Positions 7,746 through 15,653 of a stretch of 64,000 nucleotides of DNA are shown here, one piece after another. Both the position numbers and the translations under genes were made by a program. The stretch's first letter is position 1. Each line of letters begins with the position of its first letter. The stretch spans positions 92,657 through 156,656 of the forward strand of contig NZ_CANPWG010000067.1 of assembly GCF_947581915.1 (NCBI RefSeq), read 5' to 3'. The notes under the pieces are model-generated. The model was given only the letters and a program-made list of their open reading frames with translations. It ran no database searches and was not told the DNA's origin. The DNA is from Candidatus Palauibacter scopulicola (GTDB lineage Bacteria > Gemmatimonadota > Gemmatimonadetes > Palauibacterales > Palauibacteraceae).

Positions 7746-8390
7746 TTAGCAGCGGCCCTGCCTGAAGTCGACCGGGCGGCAGGTGAACCCCCATTCGCCC
7801 CACAGACCTCGCCCCTCGGCCTCGGCGGCGGCTTCCGCGGCCTCGATGCGGTCCGCGTACCGGCGGTTGGGGGGGATGACGAACGCGAGCGCGTACCCGC
7901 TCGCGACCATGTGTTCGTTCAGCATGTCCCCGCCCGGAAGGAAGAGATAGGCGAGATCCCGGTCGAAGGTGTCCACGCGAACCGCGTCGTACTCGACCCT
8001 GAGCGCCGTGCTCACCGGGGCCACGCGCAGCAACTCGTCGCGGGCGCGGGCGCCCCACGGTTCCTGCGCCATTTCCGGGGCGTCGATGGAGAGAATCCGG
8101 ATCTCCCGGCCATCGGCGCAGCGGACGGAATCGCCGTCGATCACGAAGGAGAGAACGCAGTCCCCGCTTGGCATGGCAGGCGGGGGCGGCGGCGGGGGCG
8201 GAGTCGACTCCGAGCACCCCGCGACGGCGAGGGCGATGAGGAGGACCGCGGCCGCGCGGCCGGAGCGGCGGACCTCCCCGCGGGGGCGCGCGATCCCGCC
8301 CCGGGTTACGGGCCGAACCGGGGTTGCGGGGCGGACCGGGGTTACGGGCCGGACCGGGTCACGGGCCGACCCGGATCGTCCCCACCTCAT
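7746..8390 (-). CDS. Thermonuclease-family (SNase-like) nuclease, probable lipoprotein
   Basis: A 214-residue protein with a late hydrophobic signal and lipobox (AAAVLLIALAVAGC). A staphylococcal-nuclease domain follows. FVIDGDSVRCADG and IRILSIDAPEMAQEPWG carry the calcium-binding and catalytic segment, and the domain ends with YADRIEAAEAAAEAEGRGLWG. It should cleave DNA or RNA outside the cytoplasm. The start (ATG at 8388-8390) lies inside the preceding DUF6503 gene on the same strand. The extra N-terminal stretch before the signal (PVRPVTPVRPATPVRPVT) is encoded by a tandem repeat. A shorter non-ATG start near the hydrophobic stretch is possible but I found no better candidate. Confidence 0.8.
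   Translation of the reverse strand: MRWGRSGSARDPVRPVTPVRPATPVRPVTRGGIARPRGEVRRSGRAAAVLLIALAVAGCSESTPPPPPPPPAMPSGDCVLSFVIDGDSVRCADGREIRILSIDAPEMAQEPWGARARDELLRVAPVSTALRVEYDAVRVDTFDRDLAYLFLPGGDMLNEHMVASGYALAFVIPPNRRYADRIEAAEAAAEAEGRGLWGEWGFTCRPVDFRQGRC
8301..8374. repeat. 17-18 bp tandem repeat, four copies
   Basis: Four head-to-tail units of the form CCGGGGTTACGGGCCGGA (with small changes) run from 8301 to about 8374. On the minus strand they encode alternating Pro-Val-Arg/Pro-Val-Thr at the N-terminus of the nuclease gene, and they overlap the stop codon of the DUF6503 gene. Confidence 0.85.
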
Positions 8391-9174
8391 CGGTGCCCAG
8401 GTGACGGCCGTCGGCGTTCATGTACCAGCCCCGCAGTCGCGGCAGGCGCAGCCCGCCGTCCTCGGTCAGGCCCTCGAAGGTGATGTACTCGCCGTCGTTC
8501 GCGCTCTCGTCGTGGTAGAAGCGGCAACCCACGAGCTGCGCGGTCGCGGGGTCGAAGTAGAAGTACCATGTGTCGCCGCCGGTATCGGGGTCGTAGGTGA
8601 CCCGGACGGCGTGGACCTCCCGGTCCATGAAGGCGGTCTCGACGATCTCGGGGTCGAGGTGGGCGCCGGGGTCGGGGATCTTCATCGGAAGACCCGCCAG
8701 GAACCCGTAGTAGCTGCGCCAGAACATCCCGTCCTCGCGATGGAGGCGCATGCGCTCGCGGTCCGCGTCGGGGAGGTCCGCCTGCGCGACCCCGTCCACG
8801 GTGGCGGACCAGCCGTCGGCCGCCGTCTCGTACTCGATCGAGGAGCCGCGATAGCGGCCGGAGAGGGCGAAGTCGCGCTCGTCCGGGCCGAACTCCAGGT
8901 CGACGGCGACGCGTTCCCCGCCCTCTCCGTCGGTCCCGGCCCACGACATAGAAATGGAGCGGGTGCCCCAGACACCGCCCGGATCGTGGAAGGCCACGGA
9001 CCGCGCCACGAGTTCCTGCGCGGGGGTGAGGTCAGCTTCCGCGGCCGAGCCGGAGGCGTCCTCGTCCGCCGGGGGACGAGGGCCGCAGGCGGCGGCGAGC
9101 AGGACGAGCCCGGCCATGGACGCAGTGCGGGAAGCGGGTCGGAACGCCGGTCGAAACATCCTTGGAGTCTTCAT
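8359..9174 (-). CDS. DUF6503-family lipoprotein
   Basis: A 271-residue protein whose start at 9172-9174 (MKTPRMFRPAF) opens a lipoprotein signal ending SMAGLVLLAAACGP. The mature part begins with a ...ARSVAFHDPGGVWG motif. It continues with MRLHREDGMFWRSYYGFLAG, LPMKIPDPGAHLD and TWYFYFDPATAQLVGCRFYHD, segments I associate with DUF6503 proteins of outer-membrane beta-rich folds. Its function is not known; related lipoproteins resemble LolA/LolB-like or LppX-like half barrels. An in-frame ATG 32 codons upstream would put a non-signal sequence before the lipobox, so the shorter start is preferred. Its end overlaps the nuclease gene by 32 nt. Confidence 0.65.
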   Translation of the reverse strand: MKTPRMFRPAFRPASRTASMAGLVLLAAACGPRPPADEDASGSAAEADLTPAQELVARSVAFHDPGGVWGTRSISMSWAGTDGEGGERVAVDLEFGPDERDFALSGRYRGSSIEYETAADGWSATVDGVAQADLPDADRERMRLHREDGMFWRSYYGFLAGLPMKIPDPGAHLDPEIVETAFMDREVHAVRVTYDPDTGGDTWYFYFDPATAQLVGCRFYHDESANDGEYITFEGLTEDGGLRLPRLRGWYMNADGRHLGTDEVGTIRVGP

Positions 9175-9251
9175 GCCTGATACTAGCAACGCGCGCTGAA
9201 ACGCCGCTACATTCGGGCGATTCGCCACTATCCACTCTCGGAGGCAATTCC

Positions 9252-9848
9252 ATGCAGCGTGATATGACATTGAACGGGTTTCGGGCCGTGGCGGCCCTGC
9301 TCCTGGCGCCGCTCGCCATTGCGTGCGCGGGCGACGCGGGGGAGGCGGCGGAGAGCGGCGCGGAGGGCGAGGCAGCGGAAGCGGCCGAGACGGCCGGCTC
9401 GCCCGAGGGGGCCGGCACGCCCGAGGGTGTGATCACGGATCTCCGGGAGATGACGTTCGCCGATGAACTCGCGGTCGACCTCGATGCGATGGAGGAGACC
9501 GAGAGCGGCCTCTTCATCCAGGTGCTGCAGGGGGGGAGCGGACCGCCGGCCGGCTACGGCGACGAGATGGGCGTCCACTATACCGTCTGGCTTCCCAACG
9601 GGAGCAAGGTGGACTCGAGCCACGATCACGACCCGCCCGAACCGCTCGAAATGGTCCTCGGTTCGACCGCCCTGATCGACGGCTGGGTGGAGGGGGTCAC
9701 CGGCATGCGGATGGGCGAGCGCCGCAAGCTCGTGCTGCCGTACCATCTCGCGTATGGGACGGAGGGACGGCCGCCGGCGATTCCCGCCTATTCGCCGCTC
9801 GTGTTCGAGGTCGAACTCGCGGAGCACATTCCCACCGGGGAAGGTTGA
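9252..9848 (+). CDS. FKBP-type peptidyl-prolyl isomerase lipoprotein
   Basis: A 198-residue protein with a lipoprotein signal (AALLLAPLAIACAGD). An Ala/Glu/Gly-rich linker follows, then a C-terminal FKBP domain. GDEMGVHYTVWLPNGSKVDSS, DGWVEGVTGMRMGERRKLVLP and LAYGTEGRPPAIPAYSPLVFEVEL are the canonical FKBP segments with the active-site aromatic and hydrophobic residues. It should assist folding of exported proteins in the periplasm. The ATG at 9252 has GGAGG 8 nt upstream; an earlier in-frame start at 9162 lacks this. It is divergent from the DUF6503 gene and is followed 34 nt later by the FAH-family gene. Confidence 0.88.
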   Translation: MQRDMTLNGFRAVAALLLAPLAIACAGDAGEAAESGAEGEAAEAAETAGSPEGAGTPEGVITDLREMTFADELAVDLDAMEETESGLFIQVLQGGSGPPAGYGDEMGVHYTVWLPNGSKVDSSHDHDPPEPLEMVLGSTALIDGWVEGVTGMRMGERRKLVLPYHLAYGTEGRPPAIPAYSPLVFEVELAEHIPTGEG

Positions 9849-9882
9849 TCGTGGTCCGGACCGGGGCGGCCGGGACGGGGCG

Positions 9883-10740
9883 GTGACCGCGTACGTCCGT
9901 TACCTCGCGCCGGGTGCCACGGAGCACGGGGACGCCGCGGCCTCCGGAAACGGCGGCGGCCGCTGGGGGGTCGTGGAGGATGAGGTCCTCGCGGACGGAA
10001 CCATCGAGGACGGCATGGTGGAGGAACTGGCGGCGCCTCCCTTCCGCGGGGAGGTTCGCACCGGGAGCCGGATGCGGCTCGATGAGCTTCACCTCCTCGC
10101 GCCGGCGACCCCGTCGAAGGTCATCGCGGTGGGTCTGAACTACCGGAGCCACCTCGACAACAGCCCGATTGGGACGCGCCCGGAGCCCACGGTGCCTCCC
10201 CTGTTCGCCAAGCTGCCGAGTTCGATCGTCGGGCCGGACGCCGCGATCGAGATTCCCCCGGACGCGGAAGTCGTCCACGCGGAGGGAGAAGTCGTCGTCG
10301 TGATCGGTCGCGCGGCGCGTCACGTCAGCCCGGAGGAGGCTGGCGATCGCGTTTTCGGCGTGACGGCCGGCAACGACGTGAGCGAGCGGGTCTGGCAGCG
10401 CGACGACCTGCAGTGGCTCAGGGCCAAGGGCAGCGATTCGTTCGGGCCGCTCGGTCCGCGCATCGTGACCGGCGCGGCGTGGGAGGACCTGCGCCTGCGC
10501 ACACGTCTCAACGGCGAGGTCGTGCAGGACGCGCGCACCTCGGATCTCATCTTCTCCATCCCCGAGATCATCGCCTACGCGAGCCGCTACTTCACGCTCC
10601 TTCCGGGCGACGTTATCTACACGGGAACTCCCGGGAAGACCTCGGCGATCTCCGCCGGCGACCGGGTGGAGGTGGAGGTGGAGGGGGTCGGCGTTCTGGC
10701 GAACGACGTGAAGGTCGAAGCACCGAAGGATCGGACATGA
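9883..10740 (+). CDS. Fumarylacetoacetate hydrolase family protein
   Basis: A 285-residue cytosolic enzyme of the FAH/2-hydroxyhepta-2,4-diene-1,7-dioate isomerase family. KVIAVGLNYRSHLDN opens the catalytic domain. EVVHAEGEVVVVIGRAAR carries metal-binding acidic residues, TAGNDVSERVWQ and AKGSDSFGPLGP are family signatures, and the end GDVIYTGTPGKTSAISAGDRVEVEVEG is diagnostic. It probably cleaves or isomerises a carboxylic diketo acid with Mg2+. The likely start is the GTG at 9883, since everything upstream is low-quality sequence read through the FKBP gene. Its stop overlaps the ATG of the M14 gene. Confidence 0.85.
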   Translation: MTAYVRYLAPGATEHGDAAASGNGGGRWGVVEDEVLADGTIEDGMVEELAAPPFRGEVRTGSRMRLDELHLLAPATPSKVIAVGLNYRSHLDNSPIGTRPEPTVPPLFAKLPSSIVGPDAAIEIPPDAEVVHAEGEVVVVIGRAARHVSPEEAGDRVFGVTAGNDVSERVWQRDDLQWLRAKGSDSFGPLGPRIVTGAAWEDLRLRTRLNGEVVQDARTSDLIFSIPEIIAYASRYFTLLPGDVIYTGTPGKTSAISAGDRVEVEVEGVGVLANDVKVEAPKDRT

Positions 10741-13700
10741 TGAAGGCACCGAGAGCCGTGAGGCTCGGGCTGGCGTTCGCGGCGGCGTTCGCGGCGCCTC
10801 CGGCTTCCCGCGGGCTCGACGCCCAGCAGGCGCCGGATCTCGCCACGCTGTTCGATTTGGGGACGCTCGTGCTCGATACGAACGGCGACAGCGTGCCCGA
10901 TCTCGTGAACGCCGCGCTCGTGCTCGGGGAGGGTCCGTCATCGAGCGTCCTCGCGGCGGCGGCCGAGGTCGCCGCGCGGCTGGGTTTCGAGACGATGGCG
11001 ATGGACCTGCCGCTGTCCCGGAACCCGGAGGGCGGCCAGATCGGGATCGTGGTGGGGCGGAGCGGACTGGAGGGCGCCGGCCTGCGTGCGCCCGGCATTG
11101 ACCCCGCCTCGCTCGACTCGGGAGAAGGCGCCGTGGCGGTGCGCGAGGAGGGCGGACGCACCTGGGTGCTCGTGGTCGGCGGGGACGACGAGGGGCTGCG
11201 GGCGGCGGCCCGCCTGTTCGCGGGCGTCCTGCCGCACACGCGAACGCTGTCGACCGCGAAGCTGGACCGCGTCCGGGACGACCTCGCCGAGACGCTGGAG
11301 GCGGGGGGCGTGGCGGGCGCCGCCGTGCGCCTGACCCAGGCGAGGGTCAGAGCGGGCCAGGCCGGCGTGGGACGCGTGATCGCCGAGATCGACGTCGATG
11401 ACGCGGACCTGGCCATTGCCGCGGAACTCCTCCGGGGCCTCGCCGCGGGCGACGTGGCCCCCGACCCCGGCGAGCCGGAAGCGGCGGAGGCCGAGGCAGA
11501 GGAAGAGACGGAGGGCGAGTCGGCCGACGCGGAGACGCCCCCGGCACGTCTGGCCTACCCGGGGCTCGAATCGGTGGAGGCGCGGCTGGCGGGCGGCCCC
11601 ACGATCCGGATCGCCGGCCGCGCGGCGCCGGATGCCCCGGGGCCGATCCCGGGCCGGCCGGGCAGCGGCGGCAAGAACGACATGGATCTCTCCAACCTCT
11701 ACACCTCCGACGGGCTGCTCGGCGGCGGGGTGCTCCCGAACCGCGTGGACGCGATGCTGGCGCCCGGCGAGGGAGGCGTTGACGGCCTGCCCGACCTGGC
11801 GGGGAGGCTCGGACTCGAATCGACCGGGCTCACGGTGCCGCTCGTCGTCCCGGCCGCGTCGATCGAAGGGGCCGCCGCCCGGCCCACGCTGGTCCTGGCC
11901 GGGGTGGACAACGCCCTGACCCGGCAGCTCGCCGACAGCGCGAAGATCGATACGGGGTCGCTCGCCCCCGGCGAGGGGCTCATCGAGGTGGTGCCGGCGG
12001 CCTTCGGGTCCAAACCGGCCCTCGTCGTCTCCGGCGCGGACGCGGCCGGGGCCGAGCGCGCGCTCGATCAGCTGGCCCGGACGTTTCCGCACCTCGCGGA
12101 GCGCGGCGACGACCGGCCCACCGTCGATGACGTCGAGCGCGGCCTGTGGGACGCCCTGTCCGGCCACTCGCCCGTGGGCCAGGCGGCGATCGGCCTCTAC
12201 AAGCTCGGCCGCATCGCCGACAAGCTCGCGGACCGGCAGATCGCCCGCGCGGACGTGCTGCTCTCCGTCGAGAAGGCAGACGCCGGCCTCGAGGCGTACG
12301 TGCAGGCCCGGGCGGCGGAAGCGCTCGGGCTCGCCGAGCCCGCCGCCGTCGAGGTCACGGTCGACGATCGCGATGTTCAGCGGGCGACCACCATCTTCGC
12401 CGACACGCTCGCGCTGCCGTCGGAAGTCGACCGCTTCCGGGAACTGTTCCGCGCCCAGGTCCTCCCGGCGGCCGGATCCGCCGGCTCGGGCGGCCCCATT
12501 CGGGTGGAGGCCCGCCTCAGCGAGCCGCCGGAGATCCGCCGCGAGCTGGAGCGGGAGGCGCGGGACGCGCTCATCGAAGCGGGGGCTCCGGTAGACGCGG
12601 TCGAGGTCCGCGTCCTCTCCGCCTTCAAGCAGGGGTATTCCTGGCTCGAAGAAGTGATTCTGCCGCAACTCGCGGGCCGGGACCCCGGCGACATCGGCGA
12701 GATCGTCATCCGCTTCCGCCGCAACGACCCACCGCCGGAGTGGCCGCAGCAGGCGATCCACACCCCCGTCCGCTGGCTGCACGAGATCTTCCCCATCGAT
12801 GAGGTGTTCGCCCGCGAACTCGGCGTCGAGCTGGAGCGGATCCGCTTCGAGCAGACGACCGAGGGACCGACCTACGAGGTGACGGTCACGGATGCGGGCG
12901 GCGACGAGCTACTGTCGGACGAGTTCGAGCCCCACCGGGTGCTGCGTCCCTATTTCGACCGCTTCCGGGACTACGAGCACGTCCGCGTGACGACCGGGTG
13001 GATCCGCGCCGCGGCGGGAGGCCGCACGCTCGTCGACGAGCGCATCGTCACGGACCCCGAGGCCTTCTGGGACCACTACCAGAGCGTTGTTCTCCCGGCC
13101 ATCTACGACTACGTGATGGACCGGCACGACGGCATCCCCGAGGGCGGCAACGCGGACGCGCCCTACTTCGGCGAACTCACCGTCGAGCTCGAGATGAGCG
13201 AGCCCAACTACCGGCTCGAGATCGACAACGAGATTCACGCGCCGATGGACGCCCTCCACGAGGAGATCTACTTCGGCACGATCGAGTTTTTCGATCTCAT
13301 CGGCCGAAACTCCCGCGGGCAGGGGCTGACCTTCCCCGGCCGCATCCTCCCCGTCATGCGGCCGCGCGGCGACGGGCGGCCGGCGGAACTCCGGGTGAGC
13401 TTCACGGGGTTCGCCACCTCCCGGCCCGCGGTGGTCGTCGCCTTCGAGGATGCGGCGGGCGCGGCGGACACGATGCGGCTCGACATCCCGAAGACCGGCC
13501 TCGAGCGCCCGTCCGCCAGGCTGGCCATCGTGCGCGCCGGCGAGCCGGGGATCGCGCACCTCGGGCTTCGCGTCCGCGTCGACACGGACGCCGACATGCG
13601 CGACAGCCTCCTGAACTACGCATCGCCGCGGCAGGTCGACCGGAGCATGGTCTCCGCCGAGCAGGTAGAAGCCACGGTGCGCGAGATCGAGGCGCTGCGC

Positions 13701-15041
13701 GCGGGCGGCCTCTACGCCCCCTCGCTGGCCTGGGCCGGGCTCGGTTCGCTCGAGGTCTGGGCCGAATGGACGCACGAGCAGGACCCGGAGTCCCGCCGCA
13801 CCGCCCGGCTCGCGGCGAACGGGACGCCGCCGGCGCTCCCTGACTGGCGCTCTCTCCTGCCCGAAGGCTGGAGCTACGCGGGCGAGCGCCTCGTCCAGTG
13901 GGAAACGCCCATGCCCCCCCCGGAGGGTCACGGGATCCTGGCCATGATGGCCGAGGCCTTCGAGGAAGTGACGATGTACAAGGTCGGCGAGTCCTACCTG
14001 GGCCGGGACATCTGGGCGGCGGATCTCATGCCCCCGATCGCGGCGTCGCACTGGTCGCGCGTGAAGGCGACGACCTTCAAGCCCACGCTCATGCACTCCG
14101 CGCGGCAGCACGCGAACGAGGTTTCCTCGACGAGCCACGTCCTGCGGCACGCGGAACTCCTCCTCACGGATCCCGGGGAGCGGGCCAAGCTCGACGATGT
14201 GAACGTCATCATCCATCCGTTCACGAACCCCGACGGCGCCCAGCTCGCGTACGACCTGTACCGGATCACGCCGGACTTCATCCTGCACGCAGGCTACCTG
14301 GCGTCGCTGGGCGTCGACGTGATGACGGGGTCGCGCGACGATCATCCCATCTACCCCGAGGCACCCGTCAGAAACCGGCTGTGGGGCCGCTGGCTGCCGG
14401 ACATCTTCCTGAACCCGCACGGATACCCCTCCCACCAGGTCGTGCAGTTGTTCAGCGAATACTCGGGTCTCGTGCGGCGGGGGCGCGTGACCGAGCGCAA
14501 CTGGGGCCTGAACAAGGGCTGGTTCATGCCGGGATTCGGCTACGTCGACAGTCCCGAATACCCCCGGCACCGCGACGCGGCGTTCGAGATCCGCGACTAC
14601 ATCACGCGCGGGATCAATTCGAACCGCGACGTGTTCACGATGAACCAGCGCACCTATGCGCGCTACCGCCGCTACGGAGCCGCCTACGATCCGGATGTGT
14701 TCCGGCTCCCGATGACCGACAGCGTGCTCATCGAGATGCCGCTGCGGGGATCGAGCGGCGAGTCCCGGTTCGGGTTCGACCCGCGCATCACGATCTGGTC
14801 CGGAACGACGGAAGCCCCGGACGAGACGGCGTACGGCCCGTGGATGGAGCTGGTCGCCAAGGCGGGGCTCTCGTGGAACGAGGCGCTGCTCGACTACCTG
14901 TACGAGGGAGAGCACGAAGTGAAGCGCTCCGGCTCGTCTTTCTTCGGCGGCGTGGCGCTGCGCATGAACCGTCCGCGGCCGCCCGAGGAGGACGAGGAAT
15001 CGGAAGCGGACACCGTCACGACGAACGGCGGGGGCTCGTAA
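10737..15041 (+). CDS. Very large exported M14-family zinc carboxypeptidase
   Basis: A 1434-residue exported protein (signal LGLAFAAAFAAPPASRGLDAQ). The C-terminal third is an M14 metallopeptidase. The zinc motif is SARQHANEVSS (His1125, Glu1128), the segment VNVIIHPFTNPDGAQLAYD follows, and a candidate third His lies in FLNPHGYPSHQ (about 1228-1233). The N-terminal two thirds start with LDTNGDSVPDLV and contain repeated alpha/beta segments rich in Gly and Ala with no family I recognise. M14 peptidases remove C-terminal amino acids or cleave gamma-D-glutamyl bonds. The ATG overlaps the stop of the FAH gene, so it is translated in series with it. The length is well above the usual 300-1000 residues of the family. 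Confidence 0.8.
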   Translation: MMKAPRAVRLGLAFAAAFAAPPASRGLDAQQAPDLATLFDLGTLVLDTNGDSVPDLVNAALVLGEGPSSSVLAAAAEVAARLGFETMAMDLPLSRNPEGGQIGIVVGRSGLEGAGLRAPGIDPASLDSGEGAVAVREEGGRTWVLVVGGDDEGLRAAARLFAGVLPHTRTLSTAKLDRVRDDLAETLEAGGVAGAAVRLTQARVRAGQAGVGRVIAEIDVDDADLAIAAELLRGLAAGDVAPDPGEPEAAEAEAEEETEGESADAETPPARLAYPGLESVEARLAGGPTIRIAGRAAPDAPGPIPGRPGSGGKNDMDLSNLYTSDGLLGGGVLPNRVDAMLAPGEGGVDGLPDLAGRLGLESTGLTVPLVVPAASIEGAAARPTLVLAGVDNALTRQLADSAKIDTGSLAPGEGLIEVVPAAFGSKPALVVSGADAAGAERALDQLARTFPHLAERGDDRPTVDDVERGLWDALSGHSPVGQAAIGLYKLGRIADKLADRQIARADVLLSVEKADAGLEAYVQARAAEALGLAEPAAVEVTVDDRDVQRATTIFADTLALPSEVDRFRELFRAQVLPAAGSAGSGGPIRVEARLSEPPEIRRELEREARDALIEAGAPVDAVEVRVLSAFKQGYSWLEEVILPQLAGRDPGDIGEIVIRFRRNDPPPEWPQQAIHTPVRWLHEIFPIDEVFARELGVELERIRFEQTTEGPTYEVTVTDAGGDELLSDEFEPHRVLRPYFDRFRDYEHVRVTTGWIRAAAGGRTLVDERIVTDPEAFWDHYQSVVLPAIYDYVMDRHDGIPEGGNADAPYFGELTVELEMSEPNYRLEIDNEIHAPMDALHEEIYFGTIEFFDLIGRNSRGQGLTFPGRILPVMRPRGDGRPAELRVSFTGFATSRPAVVVAFEDAAGAADTMRLDIPKTGLERPSARLAIVRAGEPGIAHLGLRVRVDTDADMRDSLLNYASPRQVDRSMVSAEQVEATVREIEALRAGGLYAPSLAWAGLGSLEVWAEWTHEQDPESRRTARLAANGTPPALPDWRSLLPEGWSYAGERLVQWETPMPPPEGHGILAMMAEAFEEVTMYKVGESYLGRDIWAADLMPPIAASHWSRVKATTFKPTLMHSARQHANEVSSTSHVLRHAELLLTDPGERAKLDDVNVIIHPFTNPDGAQLAYDLYRITPDFILHAGYLASLGVDVMTGSRDDHPIYPEAPVRNRLWGRWLPDIFLNPHGYPSHQVVQLFSEYSGLVRRGRVTERNWGLNKGWFMPGFGYVDSPEYPRHRDAAFEIRDYITRGINSNRDVFTMNQRTYARYRRYGAAYDPDVFRLPMTDSVLIEMPLRGSSGESRFGFDPRITIWSGTTEAPDETAYGPWMELVAKAGLSWNEALLDYLYEGEHEVKRSGSSFFGGVALRMNRPRPPEEDEESEADTVTTNGGGS

Positions 15042-15115
15042 CGCATACTTGCTCGGGCCCGGCTTGGGAAATCAGGTTGGGGCGTTCTCGCACCGTTCAA
15101 CGCAGGGGAATCCCG

Positions 15116-15604
15116 ATGCACATATCGAAGAAAAGCTCGAACCTTTTTCCGACCGCCGCCCCGTGGAGCGCTATCCGCGGGTCGGTCTGGATGGCGGCGG
15201 TCGCGCTCATCCTCGGCGCCTCGAGCCTCGCGGGCCAGGAGGAGGGCGGCGACCCGGCGGAGACGGAGGAGGGCGCGGCGGCCGCGAACACGACCCAGGG
15301 CGTGTTCAGCGAGGAACAGGCCACGCGCGGCGAAGACGTCTTCTGGAACATCTGCGCGGAATGTCACTTCGAGGAGGACTTCGGGGGTCCGTTCATCCAG
15401 TCCTGGGCCGGCGCCTCGGTGAAGGACCTCGTGGACGAGATCGTGGCCACGATGCCGGAGGACAACCCGGGCGGGATGCCGATGGAACAGTACGTCGACG
15501 TCGTCGCCTACATGTTCAAGATCAACGGCATGCCGACCGGCGACGACGAACTCACCGAGGAGAACGTGGAGGCGGTGGAGATCGCGGTGGAGATCGACCC
15601 CTGA
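15116..15604 (+). CDS. Exported c-type cytochrome
   Basis: A 162-residue protein with a signal peptide (SVWMAAVALILGASSLAGQ) and an acidic linker. It has a single class I cytochrome c domain. CAECH (Cys80, Cys83, His84) is the heme site and GGMPMEQY (Met121 or Met123) provides the likely axial Met. It carries electrons in the periplasm. It lies 74 nt after the peptidase gene, with GGGGAAT before the ATG, and just upstream of the Cache-autotransporter gene. Which oxidase or dehydrogenase it serves is not clear; the quinoprotein at 30288 has its own heme motif. Confidence 0.88.
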   Translation: MHISKKSSNLFPTAAPWSAIRGSVWMAAVALILGASSLAGQEEGGDPAETEEGAAAANTTQGVFSEEQATRGEDVFWNICAECHFEEDFGGPFIQSWAGASVKDLVDEIVATMPEDNPGGMPMEQYVDVVAYMFKINGMPTGDDELTEENVEAVEIAVEIDP

Positions 15605-15653
15605 TGCCGTGACGGATTCTCCTTCAGCGGAACCGAGCGCGGGGATGACCGCC

